Assembly (NCBI RefSeq): GCF_001693515.2
Contig: NZ_CP042968.1
Coordinates: 4,092,001 to 4,156,000, forward strand
Reading direction: 5' to 3'
DNA from: Bradyrhizobium paxllaeri
GTDB taxonomy: Bacteria > Pseudomonadota > Alphaproteobacteria > Rhizobiales > Xanthobacteraceae
DNA: 64,000 bases
The number at the start of each line of letters is the position of its first letter. The first letter of the stretch is position 1. The position numbers and the translations under genes were made by a program. Under the pieces are notes generated by a model. That model saw only the letters and a list, made by a program, of their open reading frames with translations, made no database searches and was not told the origin of the DNA. Shown here piece by piece: positions 52,561 through 61,711 of the stretch.

Positions 52561-53880
52561 ATGGTCGCACCCCTGAGAGTGGGTATTGCGGGGCTCGGCA
52601 CTGTTGGCGCCGAAGTCGTCCGCCTCATCGAACAACAGTCGCGGACGCTCTCCGAACGCAGCGGGCGCGGCGTGCGCGTGGTCGCCGTCACCGCGCGCTC
52701 GAAGGCGAAAAAGCGTTCGCTCGACCTGCGCGGCATCGACTGGGCCAAAAGCCCGCTTGATCTGGCCAGCGACCCCAACGTCGATTGCTTCGTCGAACTG
52801 ATGGGCGGTGCCGGCGAGCCGGCGCTGTCGGCAATCGAAGCAGCGCTGAAGGCCGGCAAGTCGGTGGTGACGGCCAACAAGGCGCTGATCGCCAAGCACG
52901 GCGTGCGGCTGGCGAAGGCCGCCGAGAAGCATGGCGGCGCGCTCAACTACGAGGCGGCGGTCGGTGCCGCCATTCCCGTCATCAAGACCCTTCGCGAAGG
53001 CCTTGCCGGCACCGGCGTCAACCGCGTCTACGGCATCCTCAACGGCACCTGCAATTACATCCTGACCCGGATGGAGCAGGAGGGCCTGTCGTTCGCCGAA
53101 TGCCTGAAGGACGCCCAGCGGCTCGGTTATGCCGAAGCCAATCCGTCGTTCGACGTCGACGGCCATGACACCGCACAGAAGCTGGCGATCCTGGCCAGCC
53201 TCGCCTTCGGCACCAAGGTGGCGCAGAGCGCGGTCTATGTCGAAGGCATCTCCTCGATCGCGCCGGAAGACCTGCGCGCGGCCGAAGAATTGGGCTACCG
53301 CGTCAAACTGCTTGGCGTGGCGGTGCGCACCGCCAAGGGCATCGAGCAGCGCGTGCATCCGACCATGGTGCCGAAATCGTCTTCGATCGCGCAGGTGATG
53401 GGCGTCACCAACGCCGTGACCATCGACGGCGAGGGCATTCCCGCGATCACGCTGGTCGGACCCGGCGCCGGCGGGGCCGCGACCGCGTCAGCGGTGGTCG
53501 CCGACATCGCCGACGTCGCGCGCGGCATCCGAGCCAAGCCGTTCGGGCGCCCGGTGGAGCGGCTGCGCGAGACCACCAAGGCGCCGATGGAACGCCACGA
53601 GGGCGGCTACTACATCCGCCTGATGGCGCGCGATCTCGCCGGCACCGCCGCCACCATCGCCACCCACCTCGCCAAACAGAAGATTTCGCTGGAATCGATC
53701 GTGCAGCGTCATCCCGAAGGCGTGGACGCGAACGGCTCCGCGAAGAAAGCGTCACCGGTTCCGGTTATCCTGATCACCTACGCCACTTCCGAGGACGCGG
53801 TCTACCGCGCGCTGGAGGCGGTGCAGCGCGACAAGGTGATCAGCGGCCGGCCGCAGGTGATACGGATCGAAAAGAACTGA
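52561..53880 (+). CDS. hom: Homoserine dehydrogenase
   Basis: Reduces aspartate semialdehyde to homoserine, on the path to threonine and methionine. It is 439 residues. It has the NAD(P)-binding GIAGLGTVGAEVVRLI, the catalytic-domain AKHGGALNYEAAVGAAIPVIKTLREGL and GILNGTCNYILTRM, and a C-terminal ACT domain from about 350 (YYIRLMARDLAGTAATIATHLA) that may bind threonine for feedback control. It lies 27 bp after the aminotransferase and 78 bp before glpX. Confidence 0.96.
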   Translation: MVAPLRVGIAGLGTVGAEVVRLIEQQSRTLSERSGRGVRVVAVTARSKAKKRSLDLRGIDWAKSPLDLASDPNVDCFVELMGGAGEPALSAIEAALKAGKSVVTANKALIAKHGVRLAKAAEKHGGALNYEAAVGAAIPVIKTLREGLAGTGVNRVYGILNGTCNYILTRMEQEGLSFAECLKDAQRLGYAEANPSFDVDGHDTAQKLAILASLAFGTKVAQSAVYVEGISSIAPEDLRAAEELGYRVKLLGVAVRTAKGIEQRVHPTMVPKSSSIAQVMGVTNAVTIDGEGIPAITLVGPGAGGAATASAVVADIADVARGIRAKPFGRPVERLRETTKAPMERHEGGYYIRLMARDLAGTAATIATHLAKQKISLESIVQRHPEGVDANGSAKKASPVPVILITYATSEDAVYRALEAVQRDKVISGRPQVIRIEKN

Positions 53881-53958
53881 CGCGCCGTTCGAACCGATCG
53901 CGCGTTATAGGATTGATTGCGGGCCGGGAGGCCTGTGCACGTTCAGAGGAGTAAGCCG

Positions 53959-54957
53959 ATGTCGACCCATATTTCCGTTCCGCCGCAATTGCTGCTTGAG
54001 CGCATCCTTACGCTCGAAATCGTGCGCGTGACGGAACGTGCTGCGGTTTCCGCCGCGCGGTTGCGCGGCCACGGCCAGGAGAAGGCCGCGGACCAGGCCG
54101 CGGTCGATGCGATGCGCCGCGAACTCAACAAGCTGCCGATCGAAGGCACCATCGTGATCGGCGAGGGCGAGCGCGACGAGGCGCCGATGCTCTTCATCGG
54201 CGAGAAGGTCGGGCTGAATGCCGGTCCGCAGGTCGATATCGCCGTCGACCCGCTGGAAGGCACCACGCTGTGCGCCAAGAACATGCCGGGCGCGATCGCG
54301 ACCATGGCGATGGCCGATGGCGGCACGCTGCTGCACGCGCCCGACGTCTACATGGAGAAGCTCGCGGTCGGTCCGGGCTACGCCAAGGGCGTGGTCGAGC
54401 TCGACGCATCGCCCGCCGACAACGTCCGCCGGCTCGCGAAGGCCAAGGGCGTCGATCCGGCCGCGATCACGGTGCTGGTGCTCGATCGCCCGCGCCACGC
54501 CGACATCATCGCCGGCGTCCGCTCGACCGGCGCCGCGGTGCGCCTGATCACCGACGGCGACGTGGCCGGCGTGATCCATTGTGCCGACCCTGACAACACC
54601 GGCGTCGACATGTATATCGGCACCGGCGGCGCGCCCGAGGGCGTGCTGGCGGCGGCGGCGCTGCGCTGCATCGGCGGCCAGATGCAGTGCCGGCTGATCC
54701 TCGACAGCGACGAGAAGCGCGCGCGCGCCCACAAGATGGGCGTGACCGATCCGAAGATGATCTACGGCATCGAGGACATGGTGCGGGGCGACTGCCTGTT
54801 TGCTGCAACCGGCGTCACCACGGGCTCGCTGCTCACGGGCGTCAAGTTCCGCAAGGATGTGATCGAGACCGAAACGGTGGTGATGCGTTCGGTGACCGGC
54901 ACGGTGCGCACCATCAAGGCCGAGCATCGGCAGTTGGATAAATTCCACCTGGATTGA
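53959..54957 (+). CDS. glpX: Class II fructose-1,6-bisphosphatase
   Basis: Hydrolyses fructose 1,6-bisphosphate in gluconeogenesis and the Calvin cycle. It is 332 residues with class II (GlpX) motifs: IVIGEGERDEAPMLFIGE, DIAVDPLEGTT, ADGGTLLHAPDVYMEKL and TGGAPEGVLAAAALRCIGGQM. AGAGGAG precedes ATG 53959. The hom-glpX order is conserved in many alphaproteobacteria, with recJ following as it does here about 2.3 kb on. Confidence 0.96.
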   Translation: MSTHISVPPQLLLERILTLEIVRVTERAAVSAARLRGHGQEKAADQAAVDAMRRELNKLPIEGTIVIGEGERDEAPMLFIGEKVGLNAGPQVDIAVDPLEGTTLCAKNMPGAIATMAMADGGTLLHAPDVYMEKLAVGPGYAKGVVELDASPADNVRRLAKAKGVDPAAITVLVLDRPRHADIIAGVRSTGAAVRLITDGDVAGVIHCADPDNTGVDMYIGTGGAPEGVLAAAALRCIGGQMQCRLILDSDEKRARAHKMGVTDPKMIYGIEDMVRGDCLFAATGVTTGSLLTGVKFRKDVIETETVVMRSVTGTVRTIKAEHRQLDKFHLD

Positions 54958-54969
54958 GTTGGTGACGAC

Positions 54970-55050
54970 GTCGTTCCGGAGCGATGCGAAGCATCGAATC
55001 CGGAACCTCGAGATTCCGGGTTCGATGCTGCGCATCGCCCCGGAATGACG
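54970..55050. repeat. Palindromic repeat after glpX
   Basis: CGTCGTTCCGGAGCGATGCG with AAGCATCGAATCCGGAACC is repeated inversely as ATTCCGGGTTCGATGCTGCG and CATCGCCCCGGAATGACG. It is the better-preserved copy of the family also seen at 42847-42950. It may end the operon transcript. Confidence 0.85.
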
Positions 55051-55081
55051 AACAAGAAGAAAAAAGCAGGGGAAGCGGCCA

Positions 55082-55801
55082 ATGTCCGACGTATCAGCCG
55101 TGAAGGCGCTGGTGTTCGACGTGTTCGGCACCGTCGTCGACTGGCGCACCAGCCTCATCAACGATTTTACCGAGTGGTCGAAGACTTCGGGCATCAAGGC
55201 GGACTGGACCGCTTTGGTCGACGGCTGGCGTGGCGTCTACATGGCCTCGATGGACGAGGTACGCAAACATCCCGAGCGCGGCTATCAGATCCTGGACACG
55301 CTGCACCGGCGGTCGCTGGAAAAGCTGGTGGCTGAATTTTCGATCAAGGGCCTGAGCGACGCCGATCTGCATTACCTGACCATGGGCTGGCATCGCCTGC
55401 ATCCATGGCCGGACAGCGTGCCGGGGCTGACGCGGCTGAAAAAGAAATACATCATCTCGCCGCTCTCCAACGGCAACGTCGCGCTGCTCACCAACATGGC
55501 GAAGTTTGGCGGCCTGCCGTGGGATCTGATCATGTCGGCGGAATTGTTCGAGCACTACAAGCCCGATCCCGAAACCTATCTCGGCGCTGCCAAGCTGCTC
55601 TGCTTGCCGCCGGAGCAGGTGATGATGGTCGCCGCCCACAACAACGACCTGAAAGCCGCGCAGCAGAACGGCCTCAAGACCGCCTTCGTCGCACGTCCGA
55701 CCGAATACGGCCCGCACCAGAAATACGATTTCGAGGCCAAGGGCGATTGGGACATCGTAGCCAACGATTTCAGCGGCATCGCCGACCGGCTGGGGTGCTG
55801 A
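55082..55801 (+). CDS. Haloacid dehalogenase, type II (HAD superfamily)
   Basis: A 239-residue HAD enzyme. The nucleophile Asp is in LVFDVFGTVVDWR, the second motif Ser in ISPLSNGN, and the C-terminal AAHNNDLKAAQQNG supplies the Asp/Asn pair. The FDVFGTVVDW wording is that of L-2-haloacid dehalogenases, which invert and release halide from 2-haloalkanoates. Many annotated members lack a known halogenated substrate, so the physiological role is open. Confidence 0.9.
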   Translation: MSDVSAVKALVFDVFGTVVDWRTSLINDFTEWSKTSGIKADWTALVDGWRGVYMASMDEVRKHPERGYQILDTLHRRSLEKLVAEFSIKGLSDADLHYLTMGWHRLHPWPDSVPGLTRLKKKYIISPLSNGNVALLTNMAKFGGLPWDLIMSAELFEHYKPDPETYLGAAKLLCLPPEQVMMVAAHNNDLKAAQQNGLKTAFVARPTEYGPHQKYDFEAKGDWDIVANDFSGIADRLGC

Positions 55802-55814
55802 CTATTCCGCGCGC

Positions 55815-56909
55815 CTATCCCGCGCCGGCCTGAATCACGCCGAACCACCCGAGCCCCTTGTAAGTCTCGTAGCCGGGCGTGGCGTGGAAGGCGACCATTG
55901 CGCCGGAGCGGTCCTGATGGAAGCCGGAGCGTCGCCCTTCCAGCGGGAGCGAAATCCGTTCGGTGAGCAGGCCTTGTCCGTCGGACGCCGCGATCACCCG
56001 GAAATTCGAATCGACCAGCAGCACGCGGGCCTTGTCGGCGGCGCCGACGCGCACGCCCTGGACGATGGCGCGGGCCTGCGGCTCCCAGTCGAAATGGATC
56101 GCCAGCACGCCGGTCGGTTTGCCGTTGGCCTTGCCGCCTTCGCGCACGCTGGCGCAATAGGTCACGACCTGGGCATTGCCGAGCAAGGGCTGGCATTCGA
56201 CATCGCCAATGGCGTAATCGTCGCCGGAGCGCAGGGCGCGCGCGGCGCGGAACCACTTGGTCGCGGCCACGTTCTGCCCGACGGCGCCAAAGCGATCGGC
56301 GCGGCCATTGGCCAGCACATGGCCGTCGAGGTCGCAGAGCCAGAGATCGAGATAGACGGTGTAGGCGCCGAGGATCACGGCCATTCGTTCCGAGGCGTGG
56401 CTGACGGCGGCAGCTTGCGGCGATGCCGCGCAATCGACCACGGCGGAGTCGGTCGCCCACCAGCGCACGTCGCAGGTGCGCTCATAAAGGTTGCGGTCGA
56501 TCAGCTCGATGGCGTTCAGCGACAGGTCGACCATGCGCTCGCCGCGCGAGCGGTCGGCCATCTGCGCGATCGAGTTCATCAGATTGCCGGTCCGGTTGGT
56601 GAGCTGGCTTTCGAGCTCGCGGGCGATGGTTTCGACCTGCTGGCCGACATTGCGGACCTCCTGCGCTACCACGGCAAAGCCCGCGCCTTGCGCGCCGGCG
56701 CGCGAACTCTCGATCAGCGCGTTCAGCGCCAGCATCTTCATCTGGTTGGTGATCTTCTGGATCGACTTGGTCTTCTCGCAGGCGACCTGGTTGACCTCGG
56801 CGGTCAATCTGGCGATCAGCGCGGAAACGTCGGCTTCGTCCTCGGTAGCAGCCGCATTGGCCGGCTGTTTTGCGATCGTTGCAGTCTGGGAGCGAAGCGC
56901 GACGGACAT
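55815..56909 (-). CDS. Soluble MCP-type signalling protein with a C-terminal sensor domain
   Basis: A 364-residue protein with an unusual order. The chemoreceptor hairpin tip lies near the N-terminus (about 55-90: KMLALNALIESSRAGAQGAGFAVVAQEVRNVGQQ). A PAS/Cache-like sensing domain makes up residues 130-364 (AVILGAYTVYLDLWLCDLDGHVLANGRADRFG, then a second half with VLLVDSNFRVIAASDGQG). No membrane segment or long coiled-coil stalk is seen, and the signalling hairpin is short. It may act as a cytoplasmic redox or ligand receptor. AGGAAG lies before ATG 56909; an extension to 56969 lacks a clear site. Confidence 0.85.
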   Translation of the reverse strand: MSVALRSQTATIAKQPANAAATEDEADVSALIARLTAEVNQVACEKTKSIQKITNQMKMLALNALIESSRAGAQGAGFAVVAQEVRNVGQQVETIARELESQLTNRTGNLMNSIAQMADRSRGERMVDLSLNAIELIDRNLYERTCDVRWWATDSAVVDCAASPQAAAVSHASERMAVILGAYTVYLDLWLCDLDGHVLANGRADRFGAVGQNVAATKWFRAARALRSGDDYAIGDVECQPLLGNAQVVTYCASVREGGKANGKPTGVLAIHFDWEPQARAIVQGVRVGAADKARVLLVDSNFRVIAASDGQGLLTERISLPLEGRRSGFHQDRSGAMVAFHATPGYETYKGLGWFGVIQAGAG

Positions 56910-57221
56910 TGGCGGGACTTCCTCAGTCTTTTGTGCTCTCGCCGTCTCCTGCAGATCGACTGGACTCAACGAGGGCGTGTTGGGTCATTTGTCGGGGAAC
57001 ATGGCTAACGATTGGTTTAAATTCGGCTGTCCAGCGGGTAGTTTGGCGGAACAGGCTGCATCTTCTTTGTGCAGGTTGCTTTTATCGGCAGCAGCCCCAC
57101 AGCAGGTGTTGCCGAATGGCGCGAAAATCCGTTGCCCGCGATTCGTCGGGGAATGGAGAGCGCTATCGACCCGTTTGCGTTTGCCGACAGTCCGCTTTGC
57201 CCCTAGTTTCTCGCAGGCATC
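56910..57221. other. Intergenic region before recJ
   Basis: About 310 bp between divergent genes. An open frame of 74 codons runs 57001-57225 with GGGGAAC before its ATG and ends in an ATGA overlap with recJ, but its composition (Leu, Ser, Ala, Cys, Arg without pattern) does not look like a protein. No inverted repeat of note. Confidence 0.35.
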
Positions 57222-59063
57222 ATGATCCTCCCCGCATCCGCACTACCCGTTGAAGCACCGCCAGCCTTTCTCGGCGTGGCGCGCTCGGCGACCGGCAAAT
57301 TGTGGCGCGACCGGCTCGATGCCAGGGGGGCGGCGCGGGCGCTGGCGATCACCCAGCGCTACCAGTTGCCGGAGATGCTGGCGCGCGTACTGGCGGGCCG
57401 CGATGTCGGGATCGACGATGTCGAGGATTTCCTCGATCCGACCATCCGCAAAATGATGCCGGATCCCCACACCGTGACGCAGATGGAGGTGGCCGCCAAA
57501 CGCATTGCTGACGCAGCCCAGCGCGGCGAGAAGGTCGCAATCTTCGGCGACTACGACGTCGACGGCGCGACCTCGGCGGCGCTGCTGGCCTGGCACTTGC
57601 GCCATTGTGGACTCGATCCGCTGATCCATATCCCCGACCGCATCTTCGAGGGTTACGGGCCCAATGTGGAGGCGGTGCGGGCGCTTGCCGGCCGAGGGGC
57701 GACGCTGCTGGTGACGGTCGATTGCGGCACTACCAGCATCGAGCCGCTGGCGGAAGCGAAGAAGCTCGGCATGTCCGTCGTCGTCATCGACCATCACCAG
57801 ACCGGGGACGAATTGCCCGAGGTCGATGCGCTCGTGAATCCGAACCGGCCGGATGATCTCTCCGGCCTCGGCCATCTCGCCGCCGTCGGTCTCGTGCTGA
57901 TCACGCTGGTCGCGGTGAACCGGGAATTGCGGGTCCGCAGCTTCTGGAATGCTGAGCGGCCGGAGCCGGATCTGCTCGGCATGCTGCATCACGTCGCGCT
58001 CGGCACGGTCGCCGACGTCGCGCCGCTGATGGGGCTCAACCGCGCCTTCGTCGCCAAGGGACTGATCGCGATGCGCCGCCGCGACCATGTCGGCCATACC
58101 GCGCTGATGGATGTGGCGCGGCTGAACGGGCCGCCGGAAGCCTGGCATCTCGGCTTCATGCTGGGGCCGCGCATCAATGCGGGCGGCCGGATCGGGCGCG
58201 CCGATCTCGGGGTGCGGCTGTTGCTGGAGGGCGATGTTTCGGAAGCCGCACGGATCGCGGCCGAACTCGACCGCCTCAACAGCGAGCGCCGCGTCATCGA
58301 GCAGGCGGCGGAAGCGCAGGCCGAAGCCGAGGCGCTGGCCTCGCTCGGGCTCGAGGACAAGGGTGCGGTGATCGTCACCGCCGCCGAAGGCTGGCACCCC
58401 GGCATCGTTGGCCTGGTCGCCTCGCGGCTGAAGGAGAAGTTTGCGCGTCCAGCCTTTGCCATTGCGCTGGAGCCGGGCGGCATCGGCACCGGCTCGGGCC
58501 GCTCGATCTCGGGCGTCGATCTCGGCAAGGCAGTGCGACAGGCGGTGAAGGAACGGATCCTGATGAAGGGCGGCGGTCATGCCATGGCGGCCGGCGTGAC
58601 GCTGCGAAAGGAGAAGCTCGCGGAGTTTCGCGCCTTCATGGAAAGCGCGTTGGCCGAGGATGTCGCCAATTCGCGGCACGAGAACGAGCTGTTCATCGAC
58701 GGCGCGATCAGCGCGCGCGGCGTGACGGTGGAATTCGCCAACACGCTGAACCGCGCCGGGCCGTTCGGCGCCGCCAATCCGGAGCCGGTGATCGCGCTCC
58801 CGGCGCATCAGCTCGTCTATGCTGATGAGGTGGGTCAGGCTCACTTGCGCGTGCGCTTCAAGGCGGGTGACGGCGCGATCGTCAACGGGATCGCGTTCCG
58901 CGCGGTCGGACAAAAACTCGGCCAGGCGCTGACGCAGAACCGCGGCCAGCCGCTGCATGTCGCTGGCTCGCTCGCCGTCGATCGTTTCCAGGGGGCCGAG
59001 CGCGTGCAAATGCGCGTGCTCGACGTCGCGGTGCCCGATCCGGGACCGGCCGTGATCAGGTAG
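57222..59063 (+). CDS. recJ: Single-stranded-DNA-specific exonuclease RecJ
   Basis: A 5'-3' exonuclease in recombination and mismatch repair. It is 613 residues. The DHH domain motifs are complete: FGDYDVDGATSAA (110-115 core), VDCGTT, DHH at 190-192, and LGTVADVAPL. The DHHA1 domain follows with GGGHAMAAGVTLRKE, and an OB-fold ends the protein. The start at 57222 gives MILPASALPVEAPP, a usual beginning; a clear binding site is lacking. Confidence 0.96.
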   Translation: MILPASALPVEAPPAFLGVARSATGKLWRDRLDARGAARALAITQRYQLPEMLARVLAGRDVGIDDVEDFLDPTIRKMMPDPHTVTQMEVAAKRIADAAQRGEKVAIFGDYDVDGATSAALLAWHLRHCGLDPLIHIPDRIFEGYGPNVEAVRALAGRGATLLVTVDCGTTSIEPLAEAKKLGMSVVVIDHHQTGDELPEVDALVNPNRPDDLSGLGHLAAVGLVLITLVAVNRELRVRSFWNAERPEPDLLGMLHHVALGTVADVAPLMGLNRAFVAKGLIAMRRRDHVGHTALMDVARLNGPPEAWHLGFMLGPRINAGGRIGRADLGVRLLLEGDVSEAARIAAELDRLNSERRVIEQAAEAQAEAEALASLGLEDKGAVIVTAAEGWHPGIVGLVASRLKEKFARPAFAIALEPGGIGTGSGRSISGVDLGKAVRQAVKERILMKGGGHAMAAGVTLRKEKLAEFRAFMESALAEDVANSRHENELFIDGAISARGVTVEFANTLNRAGPFGAANPEPVIALPAHQLVYADEVGQAHLRVRFKAGDGAIVNGIAFRAVGQKLGQALTQNRGQPLHVAGSLAVDRFQGAERVQMRVLDVAVPDPGPAVIR

Positions 59064-59096
59064 TTCAACAACCAAGAACAACAAACGGGAGAAGAA

Positions 59097-59906
59097 ATGA
59101 CAGGGCAGGTTCAGGGCAAGGTCGCATTGGTGACGGGCGGTGCATCCGGCATTGGAGAAGCGGTTTCGGAATTGCTGGCGCGCGAGGGTGCGTCGGTCGC
59201 CGTGACCGACGTGGACGATCTCAGAGGTCCCGAGGTCGTCGCGCGGATCAAGAAAGCCGGCGGGGAGGCGAGCTTTTGGCATCACGACGTCACCAGCGAG
59301 GAGCGCTGGATCGAGGTCGTGGCCGATGTCATGAAGCGTTACGGCCGGCTGGACGTGCTGGTCTCCAATGCCGGCATCGGCATTTCGGTGCCGTCGATCA
59401 CCGAGATGTCGCTTGGGGATTGGCGGCGGCAGACCGCGATCAATCTCGACGGCGTGTTTCTCTCGGTGAAGCACTGCCTGCCCGTGATGCGCAAGACCGG
59501 CGGCGGCTCCGTCATCATGATGTCATCGCTGGCGGGCCTGCGCGGCGCGGCGGGGTTGTCCGGCTATTGCGCGACCAAGGGCGGCGTGCGGCTGTTCGCC
59601 AAGGCCATCGCGATGGAATGCGCGACCTTCGGCGACGGCATCCGCGTCAACTCCGTTCATCCCGGCATCATCGACACGCCGATCTGGGGCAAGATTCCGA
59701 CGGAGGCTGCGGGCCAGGGACAGAACGCGCCGATCGATCCCGAGGAGCGTGCCAAAATAGCGACGCCGCTGGGGCGTGCCGGCCACGCGGAGGAGATTGC
59801 GCAGGGCGTGCTGTATCTGGCGTCCGATGCGTCGCGCTATGTGACCGGCACCGAGCTCGTCATCGACGGCGGCATGTTTGCGGGCGGGATTGCGCGGAGG
59901 GTGTGA
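59097..59906 (+). CDS. Short-chain dehydrogenase/reductase
   Basis: A 269-residue classical SDR with TGGASGIGEAVSELL, then SNAGIG, the catalytic Ser in IMMSSLAG and Tyr/Lys in YCATKGG. The C-terminal YVTGTELVIDGGMFAGG is typical. The pattern resembles the cyclopentanol, linalool/geraniol or 3-alpha-hydroxysteroid dehydrogenase type; the substrate is unknown. GGGAGAAG precedes the ATG. It lies 33 bp after recJ and may be read through from it. Confidence 0.92.
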   Translation: MTGQVQGKVALVTGGASGIGEAVSELLAREGASVAVTDVDDLRGPEVVARIKKAGGEASFWHHDVTSEERWIEVVADVMKRYGRLDVLVSNAGIGISVPSITEMSLGDWRRQTAINLDGVFLSVKHCLPVMRKTGGGSVIMMSSLAGLRGAAGLSGYCATKGGVRLFAKAIAMECATFGDGIRVNSVHPGIIDTPIWGKIPTEAAGQGQNAPIDPEERAKIATPLGRAGHAEEIAQGVLYLASDASRYVTGTELVIDGGMFAGGIARRV

Positions 59907-59957
59907 GGCGTAACCCGTGGCGGAATTTGCTTCCTTGCGGTGACGGGCATCAGGGCA

Positions 59958-60847
59958 CTATTGGGGCGCTGCGGTGAATTGCGCCCGCAACCAGGCCTGC
60001 ACGGCTTCGACCGGTTCGCTCAGCGGCCTGTCGCGGCCGCGCACCAGGTGCAAGGCGAAGCCTTCAAGCTCCGGTCCGAACGGGACCTCCAACGAGCCCT
60101 GCGCCAGTTCGTCGGAGATCAGCAGCAGGCCATGCAGCGCGATCCCGGCGCCGGCGACCGTTGCCTGGATCGCATGAGTCTCATCGCTGAAGCGCAAGCC
60201 CGCCCGCGCATCGATGCCGTCCACGCCGGCAATTTTCATCCAGCGGCGCCAGGTCGGATTGCGGGGATCGTGACGATACCAGTCGAAATGAAGCAAGGTT
60301 GCTGACGGCAGGTCGGATGCCTTCTTGATACCGAGACGCGGACTTGCCACCGGCGCAAAGCGATCTACGGTCAGGGTCTCGGCGATCAGATCCGGGTGGG
60401 TCCGGGGCCATAGCGCAAGGCGAGATCAGCGACACCCGAACCGAGGTCGACGGCTTCCAGCGTCGCGAGCAAGGTGAGATCGATATCCGGTCGTGTCTTG
60501 TGAAATGCCGCGATGCGCGGCACCAGCCACTTCGCCGCGAAAGCCGGCGTCGCGGAGAGCGTCACCACGGTGCGCCGCGGCGTGCGGCTCAAGCCGTCGA
60601 TAATGCGTGCGAAGGAATCGAAGCCGTCGCGCAGGACCGGCAGCAATACTTGCCCCGCCGCCGTGAGCAGCACCTGGCGCGTGCGCCGTTCGAACAAGCT
60701 TACGCCGATCGCTTCCTCGAGCTGCCGCACCTGATGACTGATCGCCGTTGGCGTGACGTGCAGTTCGTGTGCTGCGCGCTTGAAGCTCAGATGTCGCGCG
60801 GCGGCTTCGAACGCGCGCAGGCCAATCAATGGAGGCAGGCGTCTCAT
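59958..60847 (-). pseudogene. LysR-family regulator with a frameshift
   Basis: The first part (60386-60847) encodes a normal GcvA-like start: MRRLPPLIGLRAFEAAARHLSFKRAA with the helix-turn-helix and half of the effector domain, ending ...LALRYGPGPTRI then a stop. Read one frame over from about 60400, the protein continues HPDLIAETLTVDRFAPVASPRLG and on to the C-terminus at 59958. One base is missing in the GC-rich run near 60395-60405. It is therefore either a recent pseudogene or a sequencing error. It is divergent from azoR, its probable target. Confidence 0.8.
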
Positions 60848-60956
60848 CGCTGCAGCCTATAGATGAATTATGCTCAGCCATAGGCTGAGTAATTTGCGTT
60901 TGTCAATGCGGCTTTCTGCACCGATTTAAGAACCAGCAGATGAACGGAGATATGCC

Positions 60957-61646
60957 ATGAAGCTGTTACGGATAGATTCCAGCGCGCGTTCCCAAACCTC
61001 CGACCAAAGTTCGCGCGGATCGCATACACGCAGGCTCACCAATCGGTTTACCCGGCGCTGGCTGCAAGAGCGGCCGAATGACGTTCTGATCAGTCGCGAT
61101 GTCGGCCAATCGCCGCCGCATCCCGTTGCCGAAAAATGGGTCGGCGCCGCCTTCACCAAGCCCGACCGGCGTGAGGCGTGGATGAGCGAGACGCTGGCCG
61201 AAAGCGATGCGCTCATCGACGAACTGATCGCCGCCGATTTGGTCGTCGCCGGCGTGCCGATGTACAATTTCGGGATGCCCGCGCAATTCAAGGCCTATAT
61301 CGACAATGTCGTGCGGGTCGGTCGCACCTTCGGTTTTGACCGTTCTCGGCCGGACGATCCCTATACGCCGTTGCTGGCGGGGATGGACAAGCGCCTTGTC
61401 TTGCTCGGGTCGCGCGGCGATTACGGGTACGATCCGGGCGGCCGCATCGCTCACATCAATCATGTGGAAGGGGCGATCCGCGATGTGTTCGCCTTCCTCG
61501 GCGTCACCGCATTCCACAGCATTGCAATAGAGTATGACGAGTTCGGCGGTGATCGATTGCAGGCGTCCATTGCGGCGGCCGAACGCGCGGTCGATGAACT
61601 GGTCGATCAAATAATGCAGGAAGCGGAGCAGCGGGAAATGGCCTGA
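60957..61646 (+). CDS. azoR: FMN-dependent NAD(P)H quinone oxidoreductase / azoreductase
   Basis: A 229-residue flavodoxin-like protein of the AzoR family, which reduces quinones and azo dyes by two electrons. The FMN-binding start LLRIDSSARSQTSDQSS and the PMYNFGMPAQFKAYID motif are clear, with the later LGSRGDYGYDPGG loop. It is divergent from the frameshifted LysR gene across 109 bp, a frequent pairing. GGAGATATGCC precedes the ATG. Confidence 0.92.
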   Translation: MKLLRIDSSARSQTSDQSSRGSHTRRLTNRFTRRWLQERPNDVLISRDVGQSPPHPVAEKWVGAAFTKPDRREAWMSETLAESDALIDELIAADLVVAGVPMYNFGMPAQFKAYIDNVVRVGRTFGFDRSRPDDPYTPLLAGMDKRLVLLGSRGDYGYDPGGRIAHINHVEGAIRDVFAFLGVTAFHSIAIEYDEFGGDRLQASIAAAERAVDELVDQIMQEAEQREMA

Positions 61647-61711
61647 GCCCGTCGCGTCACGGAGCTTGACGGGAGGAGGCTTGATGATCCCTTCGCTTCC
61701 GATCCTGGCCG

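Noticed and set aside
57243..59474. A very long open frame on the strand opposite recJ
   Set aside because: It is a GC-rich shadow of the recJ and SDR codons, rich in His, Arg, Gln and Asp without any domain pattern, while recJ has complete family motifs.
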